This document shows, one piece after another, positions 1-9,200 of a stretch of 64,000 bases of DNA; positions within the stretch are counted from its first letter, which is position 1, and every line of letters starts with the position of its first letter. The notes under the pieces are model-generated. The model saw only the letters and a list, made by a program, of their open reading frames with translations, did not search any database and was not told the DNA's origin. The translations under genes were made by a program, and so were the position numbers. The stretch covers positions 306,000-369,999 of the forward strand of contig NZ_FOCF01000004.1 of assembly GCF_900110035.1 (NCBI RefSeq), in the 5' to 3' direction. The stretch comes from Sphingomonas gellani (lineage in GTDB: Bacteria; Pseudomonadota; Alphaproteobacteria; Sphingomonadales; Sphingomonadaceae).

Positions 1-777
1 GCGCTCGCGCAGCTTTTCCACGGTGGCGAAGATATCGTCGGTCGTGAAGGCGAGGTGCTGGATGCCCTCGCCGTTGTAATCGCGGATGAACTCCTCGATC
101 TGGCTCTTGTCGTCCTGGCTTTCGTTCAAGGGGATGCGAATCGCCTTGTCAGGCGCGATCATCGCCTGGCTGAACAGGCCGGTCGCCTTGCCCTTGATGT
201 CGAAATACTTCTGTTCCTCGAAACCGAAGATCTGGTTGTAGAATTGCGACCAGACCCGCATCTGCCCGCGCCGGACATTGTGGGTCAAATGGTCGAGCAG
301 GTCGAGGCCGACATTGTTCGCCGCTTCAGCATCCTGCCAGCCGGCGATCTCGTCCCAGGTGTCGTACAGCGTGCCGGAGTCGCCATGCTGGTCGATCAGA
401 TATAGGTTCGATCCGCCGATCCCCTGAAGCACATGGCTGCCCGTGCCCAGCGCGCCGGTCGCGGGATCGCCGGCCGGCGCACCGCGTGCGAGAGCCGCGT
501 CGAAGGCCTCCTGCGCGTCAGCGACACGGAACGCCATGCCGTTCGCGGACGGGCCATGCTCCGCGCGAAAGGCCGCCGCCTGGCCGCTGTCCTCGCGGTT
601 CAGCAACAGGTTGATGCGACCCTGCTTGTACCGCGTGATGTTCCGCTCCGGATGCCGATGCGTCGGCACGAAGCCCATCTGCTCGAACAAGGTGACGAGG
701 CGGTCGGGATCGGGCGAGGTGAATTCGCAGAACTCGAATCCGGCCAGGCCCATCGGGTTGACGTCCATGTGTTCCAT
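1..777 (-). CDS. hppD: 4-hydroxyphenylpyruvate dioxygenase, C-terminus cut by window edge
   Basis: Converts 4-hydroxyphenylpyruvate to homogentisate in tyrosine breakdown; a cytosolic non-haem Fe(II) enzyme. The 259 codons in the window cover the N-terminal VOC half and the start of the catalytic half. The segment DHLTHNV carries the first iron-ligand His and GIQHLAFTTDD the second. The third ligand (Glu) lies beyond base 1. The start ATG at 777 gives MEHMDVNPMGLAGFEFCEF, the usual N-terminus for proteobacterial HppD. It is transcribed away from the GT2 gene across a 134-base divergent intergenic region. Family assignment is secure; only completeness of the C-terminus is unknown. Confidence 0.93.
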   Translation of the reverse strand, partial: MEHMDVNPMGLAGFEFCEFTSPDPDRLVTLFEQMGFVPTHRHPERNITRYKQGRINLLLNREDSGQAAAFRAEHGPSANGMAFRVADAQEAFDAALARGAPAGDPATGALGTGSHVLQGIGGSNLYLIDQHGDSGTLYDTWDEIAGWQDAEAANNVGLDLLDHLTHNVRRGQMRVWSQFYNQIFGFEEQKYFDIKGKATGLFSQAMIAPDKAIRIPLNESQDDKSQIEEFIRDYNGEGIQHLAFTTDDIFATVEKLRER

Positions 778-801
778 GCCGACACGGCTCCTGTGGTAAC
801 T

Positions 802-813
802 ATTGATACCAAT
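802..813. promoter_or_regulatory. candidate operator upstream of hppD
   Basis: ATTGATACCAAT is an ATTG-N4-CAAT inverted repeat 25 bases upstream of the hppD start codon, in the promoter position. A related half-site (GTGTCAATGG) follows at about 832-841. MarR-type regulators often bind such palindromes, but no regulator gene is adjacent, so the assignment is inference. Confidence 0.3.
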
Positions 814-911
814 GTGCGGCTCGGACGATCTGGTGTCAATGGATACTACTCTGCCGCAATGGTGGCGGTCGCTGCGGAACGTCGCGGGGCGGCGGAGGGT
901 TAAGCCCTTTC

Positions 912-1991
912 ATGACAACGCATTCTTCTTCGATACGCCATGTCGCGATCGCGCTGCCGGCCAAGGACGAGGAGGGGTGTTTGCCCGCCTGCCTCACGGC
1001 CCTCGATGCTGCGGCGGCGTTTTACGGCGGCCCGGTGACGGTGGTCGTGCTGGCCAACAACTGCACCGATGGCACGGTGGGCACCTTGCGAGCCGCGCGC
1101 CTGCGACATGCGCGGCTTGATTGGCGTGCGGTGTCGCTGCTGCCGGGCGCGCGACACGCCGGCTGGGCGCGGCGGCTCGCATTCGATGCGGCGGCGGACC
1201 TGCTGGTGCAGCCGGGCGACATCCTCGCTTCCACGGACGCAGATACTTGCGTCGCGCCCGATTGGATCGTGCGGATGCTGGCGCATTGCGATGCCGGGGC
1301 GGACGCCGTCGCGGGTCGCGCCCTGACCCGCCGTGCCGACCGCGCCAGCCTGGGTAAGCGGGCGGCCGGACGGCTGAACATGCTGGGCCGCTATTACACC
1401 GCGCTCGACTGGCTGCGCGCCGACATGACGCCGGAGGCCCATGATCCCTGGCCCCGGCATTTCTACGAAGGGGGGGCGAGCATCGCGCTGACCCTGGACC
1501 TGTATCGGCGCATCGGCGGCGCGCCGACACCCTCGCTGGCCGAGGACCGTGCCCTGTTCGCGGCGGTGCGGGCGGCGGGCGGGCAGGTGCGTCATCCTCT
1601 GGACGTGCGGGTGTTCACGTCCAGCCGGCTGGAGGGGCGCGCGCCCGGAGGGATGGCGGATGCGTTCGCCCGCTGGATCGCGCAGGACGAGGGCGAGCCG
1701 TTGCACGAAACCTATGCATTTCCCGCCGCGCTGGACCCCGAAAACGCGGTGCCGGCCGATCAGCTCAGCTTTCGCACCCTGCCGACCGCGGTCGCGACCG
1801 CTGGCGCGACGATCCGCGCGCGCCGTTCACGCGCGGCGCCACAGGTCCAGCCGATAGCGATCCCGCCGCTCCTCCGCGACGATCTCGACCGCCCGGTCCA
1901 GCAGGTGTCGGAGTGTGGCGACGGCGTCGTCCCCGGACTTGGGATAGTCGGTCTCCCCCGTCCAGTGGACCAGCAGCAGGTGGCCGCCTGA
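912..1991 (+). CDS. family 2 glycosyltransferase
   Basis: GT-A fold glycosyltransferase, probably cytosolic. The N-terminus HVAIALPAKDEEG is the usual GT2 nucleotide-sugar start, and STDADT at residues 108-113 supplies the metal-binding D-x-D. The acceptor-side segment FYEGGASIAL and a later EDRALF resemble the GT2 ED-x-x-x region. The predicted protein is 359 residues. The last 54 codons overlap tail-to-tail with the methyltransferase on the other strand, and that C-terminus (rich in P, Q and V) looks like antisense sequence. The native stop may therefore have been lost. With the neighbouring methyltransferase, deacetylase and acyl-CoA dehydrogenase it forms a small glycoconjugate-modification set. 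Donor and acceptor are unknown. Confidence 0.8.
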   Translation: MTTHSSSIRHVAIALPAKDEEGCLPACLTALDAAAAFYGGPVTVVVLANNCTDGTVGTLRAARLRHARLDWRAVSLLPGARHAGWARRLAFDAAADLLVQPGDILASTDADTCVAPDWIVRMLAHCDAGADAVAGRALTRRADRASLGKRAAGRLNMLGRYYTALDWLRADMTPEAHDPWPRHFYEGGASIALTLDLYRRIGGAPTPSLAEDRALFAAVRAAGGQVRHPLDVRVFTSSRLEGRAPGGMADAFARWIAQDEGEPLHETYAFPAALDPENAVPADQLSFRTLPTAVATAGATIRARRSRAAPQVQPIAIPPLLRDDLDRPVQQVSECGDGVVPGLGIVGLPRPVDQQQVAA

Positions 1992-2408
1992 CGGCACGGC
2001 CGTGCGCAAATAGCGCGCCATCCGATCCAGGTCGGCATCGTCCCAGTAATAAACCACCTCCGACAACAGCACGAGGTCGAACGAACCCTCCGGCGCTTCT
2101 TCGGGCAGGCGCCGCTTTTCCACGGAAACCTGGGGCAGCGCGGCGCAGCGTCTCCGCGCGGCGGCCAGCGCCGTGTCCGATACGTCGACGGCGAGCAGGC
2201 GGTCGCAGCGTGGTGCCAGGCGCTCGGTCAGGACGCCGTTCGCGCACCCCACCTCCAGCACCGACGCGAAGCGGTCGCGCGGCAGGGCGGCCAGCGTGTG
2301 GTCGTATTTCGCGCGTTCATAGGGACTGGTCTCGAACTCCCAGGGGTCGCCCTTTTCGCGGTACAGGTCCTCGAAATAATCCGAGTCGATCGATCGTTCA
2401 CGCCGCAT
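1827..2408 (-). CDS. NodS-type SAM-dependent methyltransferase
   Basis: Class I methyltransferase of the NodS family (rhizobial NodS N-methylates the de-acetylated end sugar of Nod factors). The 193 residues contain the family lead WEFETSPYERAKYDHTLAAL, SAM motif I VLEVGCANGVLTERLA (about residues 49-64), the acidic motif II LLAVDVS and motif IV FDLVLLSEVVYYW. The ATG overlaps the end of the PIG-L gene by 11 bases, so the two are translationally coupled. The pairing of a PIG-L deacetylase with a NodS-like enzyme suggests methylation of an amine freed by the deacetylase. That is inference; the substrate is unknown. Confidence 0.82.
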   Translation of the reverse strand: MRRERSIDSDYFEDLYREKGDPWEFETSPYERAKYDHTLAALPRDRFASVLEVGCANGVLTERLAPRCDRLLAVDVSDTALAAARRRCAALPQVSVEKRRLPEEAPEGSFDLVLLSEVVYYWDDADLDRMARYLRTAVPSGGHLLLVHWTGETDYPKSGDDAVATLRHLLDRAVEIVAEERRDRYRLDLWRRA

Positions 2409-3159
2409 CGCGTAGCTCCAGCAAAAGGGTATGCGTGGCGTCCACCAGCCGCCTCATCGGGCGGGGCAGAACGAAGTGTTGTTCCGCCCCGGTGATCCGG
2501 CCGCCGAGCTGCGTGCGATGCTTCTCGAGCGCAACGCGCTGCACGCCGCGCCACCGGGTCGCGGGCAGCGCATGGACGCGTACGCCAGACAGGCGCCGAT
2601 CCAGGTCCTTCACCGTCCAGCCCCACACCGCATAGAAGAGCGGCCGGGTACGCAGACGCCGCGCCACCACCTCCGCCAGCCATGCCGCCGCTTCGTGGTC
2701 GCAATGCGGATCGCCCTGCCAACTCGCCACCACCTGGCGGATGCGGCGACGGCGGCACAGCGCGACCAGACGGCGAACGGTCCGTTCGAACTCGGGACTG
2801 TCGGGGGTAAAGGGCGAGGCATCGGACCAGCCCAGCTCGACTGCCGGTCTGTCCAGACCCAGCGTCCGAAGCGCCGCACCGGCCTCCGCCGCACGAACGC
2901 GGGCGATCCGGGCGGGTGACCAGTTCGGCGCACCGACATGGCTGCCCGACCCGTCGGTCAGGAACGCGACCGTGACGTCCGCGCGTGCGGCACACAGCCC
3001 CGCGATCAGCCCGCCGGCGCCCAGCGTCTCGTCGTCGGGATGCGGTGCCAGCACCAGCCATCCGCCGGACCGGGCCGCAGACCCAGCCGCCATCGGCTGC
3101 GCGCGGCGCAACAACCGTCCCCAACTGCTCCGCCCCGTGTTCAACCGTTCCGGGCTCAC
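2398..3159 (-). CDS. PIG-L family deacetylase
   Basis: LmbE/PIG-L zinc-dependent N-deacetylase, acting on GlcNAc-type amide groups in small glycoconjugates. The hallmark LVLAPHPDDETLGAGG gives the metal ligands H and DD. A further zinc His is seen in GDPHCDHEAAAW. I chose the GTG start at 3159 because it overlaps the acyl-CoA dehydrogenase stop (GTGA) and leaves about 35 residues before the motif (253 residues in all). The open frame continues upstream to 3582, but that part is antisense-like and overlaps the dehydrogenase. Middle gene of a three-gene coupled operon. Confidence 0.83.
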   Translation of the reverse strand: MSPERLNTGRSSWGRLLRRAQPMAAGSAARSGGWLVLAPHPDDETLGAGGLIAGLCAARADVTVAFLTDGSGSHVGAPNWSPARIARVRAAEAGAALRTLGLDRPAVELGWSDASPFTPDSPEFERTVRRLVALCRRRRIRQVVASWQGDPHCDHEAAAWLAEVVARRLRTRPLFYAVWGWTVKDLDRRLSGVRVHALPATRWRGVQRVALEKHRTQLGGRITGAEQHFVLPRPMRRLVDATHTLLLELRDAA

Positions 3160-4247
3160 CACCACGGATCGTCGCCCCAGCAGTCGCCCTCCAACCACGC
3201 GGCCGCCGCACGGTCGCGGGCCTGGTCGGGTACCGGCTGGCGCAGATAAAGGCCCAGGTCGCGGGTGATCCGGTCGACGCGGCTGCCATCGAAAAAGGAC
3301 GCGGTTCCGATCGCCCGCGCTGCGCCCTCCATCGCCTGCAAGGCCGCGTCCTCGACGATGCCACGAGTCATCAGCACATGCGCGATCGCCTCCGGCCGGG
3401 CCGCTTCCGCCAGGTGGGCGGCACGCGCGACCCATTGGCCGGCCGATCGCGTGGCGGCGACGGACCGCCCGAAGCGTGCTCGCTGGATCGGGTCGTCGCC
3501 CTTGGCCGTGGCGACCAGATGGTCCCGCCAATGGCGCATCAACGCCTCCGCCGCGCCAAGCTGCACAGCCGTGAAGCGCCATGCGCCCGCCGAAAAGCGC
3601 GGCTCCCGCTCGTAATCGTCCGGGCCGCCGATCAGCGCCTCCGCGCCGATGGCGATGCCGTCGAAATCATAGATCCCGCTCATCGTGCCACGCATCCCGC
3701 GCACCTGCCACGCCGTGTTGTCGGCGCGGGCAGGCTCTGCCGCGATGTCGACCAGCACCATGCGCTTGCGCCTCGTGCCGTCTCGCGCCGTGATCAACGC
3801 GCGGTCGAGATGCCCAGCGCCCGTGGCGAAGCTTTTCGCGCCGGTCAGGCGGTATCCGCCGGACGCCGCTTGCAAGGTCATGCCCGGCTGCGGTTCGGTG
3901 TTCCACACGCCATAGGTCAGGCCATCCGCCAGGGATCGTTCCAACGCTTGCCGTTGTTCGTCGTCGCCATAGCAACGAACCAGCTGGATCGCGTTGACGT
4001 GCCCCTCGAACACGCGACCCAGGCTCAGGTCCGCGCCGCCCACCAGCCGCAATGCGGTGCGCAGGCGATCCACCGCGTCTTCATCCTCGATTGTGGCAAA
4101 GGCGGACAGTGCGCCGGCGTCGCCCAGCGCGGCCAGACGCTCCTGCGGGAAGGTTTCCGGGCCATTCTGCCGGTCCCATTCGCGGGCCAGCGCTCGGATC
4201 CTGTGCACCGTCGCGTCGGCTCCTGATCCGCCGGTCGTTGTCAGCAA
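3156..4247 (-). CDS. acyl-CoA dehydrogenase family protein
   Basis: FAD-dependent acyl-CoA dehydrogenase-like protein of 363 residues. Visible features are the N-terminal helical bundle, the central beta-domain segment TGAKSFATGAGHLDRALI (about 135-152), and a C-terminal bundle including RSVAATRSAGQWVARA. It is a little shorter than typical family members (about 380) and lacks an obvious canonical catalytic Glu motif, so it may act on an unusual substrate rather than fatty acyl-CoA. It is the first gene of the operon running into the PIG-L deacetylase and NodS-type methyltransferase, with stop/start overlap. Its role there is unknown. Confidence 0.75.
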   Translation of the reverse strand: MLTTTGGSGADATVHRIRALAREWDRQNGPETFPQERLAALGDAGALSAFATIEDEDAVDRLRTALRLVGGADLSLGRVFEGHVNAIQLVRCYGDDEQRQALERSLADGLTYGVWNTEPQPGMTLQAASGGYRLTGAKSFATGAGHLDRALITARDGTRRKRMVLVDIAAEPARADNTAWQVRGMRGTMSGIYDFDGIAIGAEALIGGPDDYEREPRFSAGAWRFTAVQLGAAEALMRHWRDHLVATAKGDDPIQRARFGRSVAATRSAGQWVARAAHLAEAARPEAIAHVLMTRGIVEDAALQAMEGAARAIGTASFFDGSRVDRITRDLGLYLRQPVPDQARDRAAAAWLEGDCWGDDPWW

Positions 4248-4333
4248 TGCTTGGCTCCCCCCTGTGTATGGTCGTTGAGCGCGTCGACAGCCACCATGGT
4301 TCCAGCGGCCGCCAGCTAACGCATCAGTTTCGA

Positions 4334-5578
4334 TCAGGCCCCGCGCGCCGCACGGGCGGCGGAGCGCCGGCGCAGCCAGTGGAGCAGGCCGCTGCCGAAC
4401 AGAAACGCGGGCGTCAGGCCTATCAGCACCGCCAGCATGCGCGTCGCCAGCCCGCAGACCGACCCGTCATGCAGCGGGCGCACCCAGCTGACCCACTGTG
4501 TGCCCGTATTGCCGTTCCGCACATCATGCACCGCCAGTATCTTGGCGGAGAACCGGTCGATGAACACATAGCTGCCTGGAAAACGTCGGTGCGGATCGCC
4601 GGGCACCTGGAACCGCGCCCTGATCGGCGCATCGGGAGCGCTTGGCATGTCGAAGAAACGCAGCCGGCCGTCGGGCATCGCGCGTTGCGCGACGGCCAGC
4701 GCGTGAACGATGTCGATCGGTTCGGCGCGGTGGACGATCGGCTTCGGGTCGGGAATGGCGGTGGGCCTGAACAGCGCCTGCGTCACGGGTGGCAGCGCCA
4801 GCAGGACTCCCGTGGCGACCAGCACGAGGAGGAGCCCGAAGCTTGCCAGGCCGGACAGCTTGTGCAGGTCGCGGATGCGGCGGATCGGCGCGGCACCGCG
4901 CTTGACCGCGATCGCCTTGCGCCAGGTGCCGCGCGGCCACCACGCCGCCATGCCGCTGACGAGCAGGAACATCATTGCGACGCCTGACCAGCCGACCACC
5001 TGTTCCCCCGCCGCCCCGGCGAGCAACTGCATGTGCAGTTCGTAGATCCAGCTCATCAGATAGCCGCCCCAGGGTTCCGCGCGCAGGATGCGGGACCCGT
5101 CGGGGGAGAACCACACCATCTCCCGCTCACCCCGATGGCCGGGCGCGGGGTAGTAGCGGGCCTGGATCGGTTCGCCGGCATTGGTCACCTCGAACGACCA
5201 CTTGCCGCCGGCATCGTGCCAGCGCGCGCGGCCCGTCGCCAGCGCGCGGTCCCATGCGGGCGAGCGCAGGTCGGGCGTAGAACCGGCATGGTCCGAATGG
5301 ACGGCGGGGTGCAGCGCCGCGTCGATGTCGGTGTAGAACACCAGCATCGATCCCGTCGCGCCGAGCAGCGCGAACAGCAGTCCCAGGCTGAGCCCGAGGC
5401 ACAGGTGCAGGCGCCGCAGGAGGATGCGCGTACGAGAAGCGGCGGAGCGCGAGGGCGCGTGTAGATTGGCGGTGAGTGCCGCTCGATCTTCGGACTGGTT
5501 TCGTGTGCGAGGGATATCCGCACGCACCGTTATCGGCAGGGGGCCTGCTGCGGCCTCGCGGGATTGGACTTGGACCAT
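4334..5578 (-). CDS. PepSY-associated inner-membrane protein
   Basis: PepSY-TM family membrane protein; relatives are often linked to siderophore or metal-uptake receptors as possible ferric reductases. Four hydrophobic segments are visible: CLGLSLGLLFALLGATGSMLV near the N-terminus, WSGVAMMFLLVSGMAAWW, FGLLLVLVATGVLLALP and a C-terminal LAVLIGLTPAFLFGSGLLHWL. Periplasmic PepSY-like domains lie between them, with the conserved LHDGSVCGLATR stretch near the end. The start is uncertain because no clear ribosome site precedes ATG 5578 or ATG 5629; the frame is open to 5890. It lies downstream of the DUF2946 gene on the same strand, the usual pairing. Confidence 0.78.
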   Translation of the reverse strand: MVQVQSREAAAGPLPITVRADIPRTRNQSEDRAALTANLHAPSRSAASRTRILLRRLHLCLGLSLGLLFALLGATGSMLVFYTDIDAALHPAVHSDHAGSTPDLRSPAWDRALATGRARWHDAGGKWSFEVTNAGEPIQARYYPAPGHRGEREMVWFSPDGSRILRAEPWGGYLMSWIYELHMQLLAGAAGEQVVGWSGVAMMFLLVSGMAAWWPRGTWRKAIAVKRGAAPIRRIRDLHKLSGLASFGLLLVLVATGVLLALPPVTQALFRPTAIPDPKPIVHRAEPIDIVHALAVAQRAMPDGRLRFFDMPSAPDAPIRARFQVPGDPHRRFPGSYVFIDRFSAKILAVHDVRNGNTGTQWVSWVRPLHDGSVCGLATRMLAVLIGLTPAFLFGSGLLHWLRRRSAARAARGA

Positions 5579-5663
5579 CGACGGAACTCGCGCCGGCCCG
5601 GTGCGCGACACGCACGGGCCCGTGTTCATGGCCGCGCCGAGCGGATCGGCACGGAAGGACGGG

Positions 5664-6083
5664 TCAGTGCGTCGCCGGCGGCCCGCGCAGGGGTGGGCGA
5701 AGATGCGTTCGGCCGACCGGTGCCGGCAGCGGGGCGCCGTGAAGCGCGATGGCCATGACAAAGGCAAGGAACGCGACCAGCTGAATGGGATCGACTGCAT
5801 CCAGCGCCGCCGCAGACAGCCCGGCAAAGGCGCAGGGCATATCCGGCTTGTCATGGCCGCGCGGTCGATCGTGATCGGGCATGCCGCCATGCATGCTCGC
5901 CGCGTCCTCAGCAGGCGCCATGCCCGAACAGACCGTCATGGCGATGCGGCCATGATCGGTTGCGATCATGTAACCGGTCGGCACCAACAGCTTCAGCAGC
6001 AGTGTCGCGGCGCAGATCAGCACCGTCAGCTGGCGTTGCGCGAAAAGGTGCCGGATCGCCTGCACGCGCCGGTGCCTACCCAC
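5664..6083 (-). CDS. DUF2946 family membrane-associated protein
   Basis: Small protein of the DUF2946 family, often found near metal- or haem-uptake genes; its biochemical function is not known to me. The family signature is LICAATLLLKLLVPTGYM followed by MTVCSGMAP. A His/Asp/Met-rich linker (MHGGMPDHDRPRGHDKPDMPC) suggests metal contact, and a second hydrophobic segment lies near the C-terminus. I chose the GTG at 6083 (VGRHRRVQAIRHLF). The frame opens at 6185, but that longer form would run into the ribosome site of the divergent autotransporter. Probably transcribed with the PepSY gene. Confidence 0.65.
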   Translation of the reverse strand: MGRHRRVQAIRHLFAQRQLTVLICAATLLLKLLVPTGYMIATDHGRIAMTVCSGMAPAEDAASMHGGMPDHDRPRGHDKPDMPCAFAGLSAAALDAVDPIQLVAFLAFVMAIALHGAPLPAPVGRTHLRPPLRGPPATH

Positions 6084-6200
6084 GATCCCGCGCTCTGTCA
6101 CCCGGTGATCAAAGGCACCGGGAGCCTTTAATCTGAGGGCATCAAGGCATTCGTTCGTCGGCTCCGTCTGGGTGTCAGAAGACATCCGAAGGGGATCGAA

Positions 6201-9200
6201 TTGCTGTACCGTGTGCTTCTCGCGTCATCCGCCACGCTCGCCATGACGGCCGCAGCCTCCGCGCAGACGGTTATCGACACGAAGCGGACCGCCGCCGTGC
6301 GTACCTCCACCGTCAAGAACGGCGCCGCCGACAATATCAGCATCGTCGCGGCGGGCAGCATCGTGCCGACGTCCGGCCCGGCGGTGACCATCGACAGCAA
6401 CAACAGCGTCACCAATGGCGGCACGATCCAGGTCACCGACTCGAACAACGCGACCGGCATCCTGGTCCAGGCGGGGGTGAGCGGCGGCATCACCAACAGC
6501 GGCAAGATCATCGTCGACGAAACCTATGCGCCGACCGACGCCGACAAGGACGGCGACCTGGACGGCCCGTTCGCGCAGGGCAGCGGGCGCACCGGCATCC
6601 GCACGGCCGGCGCCTTCACCGGCGCGATCGCGAACAGTGGCGAGATAACGGTGAAGGGCAACGATTCCGCCGGCATCTATCTGGGCGGGCCGCTGACCGG
6701 CACGGTCTCCAACTCCGGCAAGATCAGCGTGCTGGGCGACCGCACGGTGGGCGTACGCCTCGCTCCGGTGAGTGGCACCGTCACGCTGGGTGGCAGCATC
6801 AGCGCGGTTGGACGCGACGCGGTCGGCGCAAGACTGGACGGCGATGTCGGCGGCGCGCTGGTGGTGGAGGGGCTGATCGGCTCGACCGGTTATCGCTACA
6901 CCACCATGCCGGCCGATCCGTCGAAGCTGGATGCGGACGACCTGTTGCAAGGCGGCTCCGCGCTGATCGTGGCAGGGAACGTGGCCGGCGGGATCACCCT
7001 GTCGGGCGCGACCGACAAGCTGGGCGATGTCATCACCTATGGCGCCGCTCCGGCGTTCCAGATCGGGGCCGCCGACCGGGCGGTGGCGATCGGTGCGGTC
7101 AGCGGCAGCAACCCCGCGACGGGGCTGGCCATCAACGGCCGGGTCACGGGCAGCGCCGTCTATAGCGGGGTCGCCGCAACGGGGCTGGCGATCGGTGGCT
7201 TGGGCGGCCGGGTGACGATCGCGGGCGGCGTGTCGGTCGGCGGCACCGTGCAGGCGGTCGCCAACGCCGCTTCCGCAACGGCGATCCGCTTCGGGGCTGG
7301 TGCCACCACGCCGGAATTGAGGATGGGCGGCACGGTCAGCGCCACCGGCGGCGGCATGGCGACGACGCAGTCGGTGGCGGTGCTGATCGACACAGGCGCA
7401 TCGGTGCCGACGATCCGCAACACCGGGACGATCCGCGCGGCCGCGACGGGCGCCGGTGCGGCGGCGATCGTCGACCGCACCGGGGGCCTGACGCTGATCG
7501 AGAACAGCGGGACCATCGCGGCGGCCGGGGCCGATGCGGCGCGCTCCATTGCAATCGACCTGTCGGCGAACACCAGCGGTGCGGTGGTGCGCCAGACCGC
7601 CCCCAGCGCCGGCGCGGCACCGACGATCACCGGCGCAATCCGCTTCGGCACCGGCAGCGACCGGCTGGATGTGGCGGCCGGATCGATCGGCGGTGACGTG
7701 GCGTTCGGGGCGGGCGACAACCGGCTCGACATGAGCGGCGCGAGCACCTTCGGCGGCACCGCGACCTTTGGCGGCGGCGCCGACACGATCGCGATCGGTG
7801 GCACCGCGAGCTTCAACGGAACGGCCGATTTCGCCGGCGGCGGCGCGGATACGCTTGCGATCAGCGGCAAGGGCGTGTTCGCCGGCCGCCTGATCAACGC
7901 CCAGAACCTGGCCGTGACGGTCGCTCCCGGCGGCGGCACATTCGCGGTTAGCGGGGGCGCCACGATCGGCTCGCTCGCGCTGGGCGACCAATCGATCCTG
8001 TCCGTCGCGCTGGACAAGGCGAACCCGACGGCCAACCTGATCCAGGTCAACGGCGCGACCACGATCGGGGCGGGCAGCCAGTTGGCCCTGCGCGTGGCCG
8101 GGGGCGCGGACGTCACGGGGCGCTATGTCGTGCTGCGCTCCGGCACGCTGACGGGCGGCCAGAACCTGACCCTGTCCAACACCGCCGTTCCCTTCCTCTA
8201 CAAGGGGGCGATCGTGGCGGCGGCGCCGAACGAGATCGCGGTGGACGTGATCCGCAAGGCGAAGACGGAGCTGGGCCTCAATGCCGCGGCGACCAGCGCG
8301 TTCGATGCGGTCGACACGGCGATCGGCAGCGACGCGAAGCTCGCCTCCGCGATCCGCGGCATCTATGACGGCGTCGCTTTCCGCGCGGCGATTGACCAGA
8401 TGCTGCCCAACTATTCTGGCGGCCTGTTCGAAAGCGTCACCCTGGCCTCCCGCGCGGCGGCCTCGCAATTGCGAGAGCCGGCGGGCAGCTATTCCGAAGA
8501 AGGCAGCTGGGGCTTCTGGCTCAGCCCGGTCGGATGGGATGCGTCGAAGGACGAACGGCGCACGACCAGCTACGACGTGCGCGGCTGGGGCCTGAGCAGC
8601 GGGTTGGAGCGCAAGACCGACATCGGCAATTTCGGCGTCTCGCTCGCCTATCTCAGTGGCCGCGACAAGGAGGGGCTGGCGGTCAACCGCATCAAGCACA
8701 AGCAATATGAGGTTGCGGGGTTCTGGCGCGGGCACTGGGGCGGGCTGGCGGCGCAGGTGCGCGGGGCGGCGGCGTTCGTGTCGTTCGACAGCGTCCGCCA
8801 GTTCGATGGCGTGCTGGGCACGGAGGCGGTGCAGCGTCGCGCCGATGCCGATTGGGACGGCATGCTGTATTCCGGGTCGGCCGCCGTCTCCTACGAACAG
8901 GCGGTCGGGCAGTTCAGCCTGCGCCCGGTCCTGGCGATCGACTATTACAAGCTTAACGAGGACGCCTATCGCGAAACCGGCGGCGGCAACGCATACGACC
9001 TAACGGTGCGCAAGCGGAGCAGCGACGAACTGGCCCTGACCGCCAGCCTGGCCGCCGGCATCAACTTCGGCGGGGCTCACCGGTACGACCAGTGGAGCCG
9101 GATCGAGGTGGAGGGCGGCCGCCGCGAGCATATCGCGGGCGCGCTGGGCCGTACCACGGCCAGCTTCGGCAGCGGCGCCGCCTTCACGCTCGATCCCGAA

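Noticed and set aside
6225..8735. 836-codon open frame on the minus strand
   Set aside because: Antisense to the autotransporter; Arg/Asp/Ala-rich composition with no family features. Long antisense frames are expected at this GC content.
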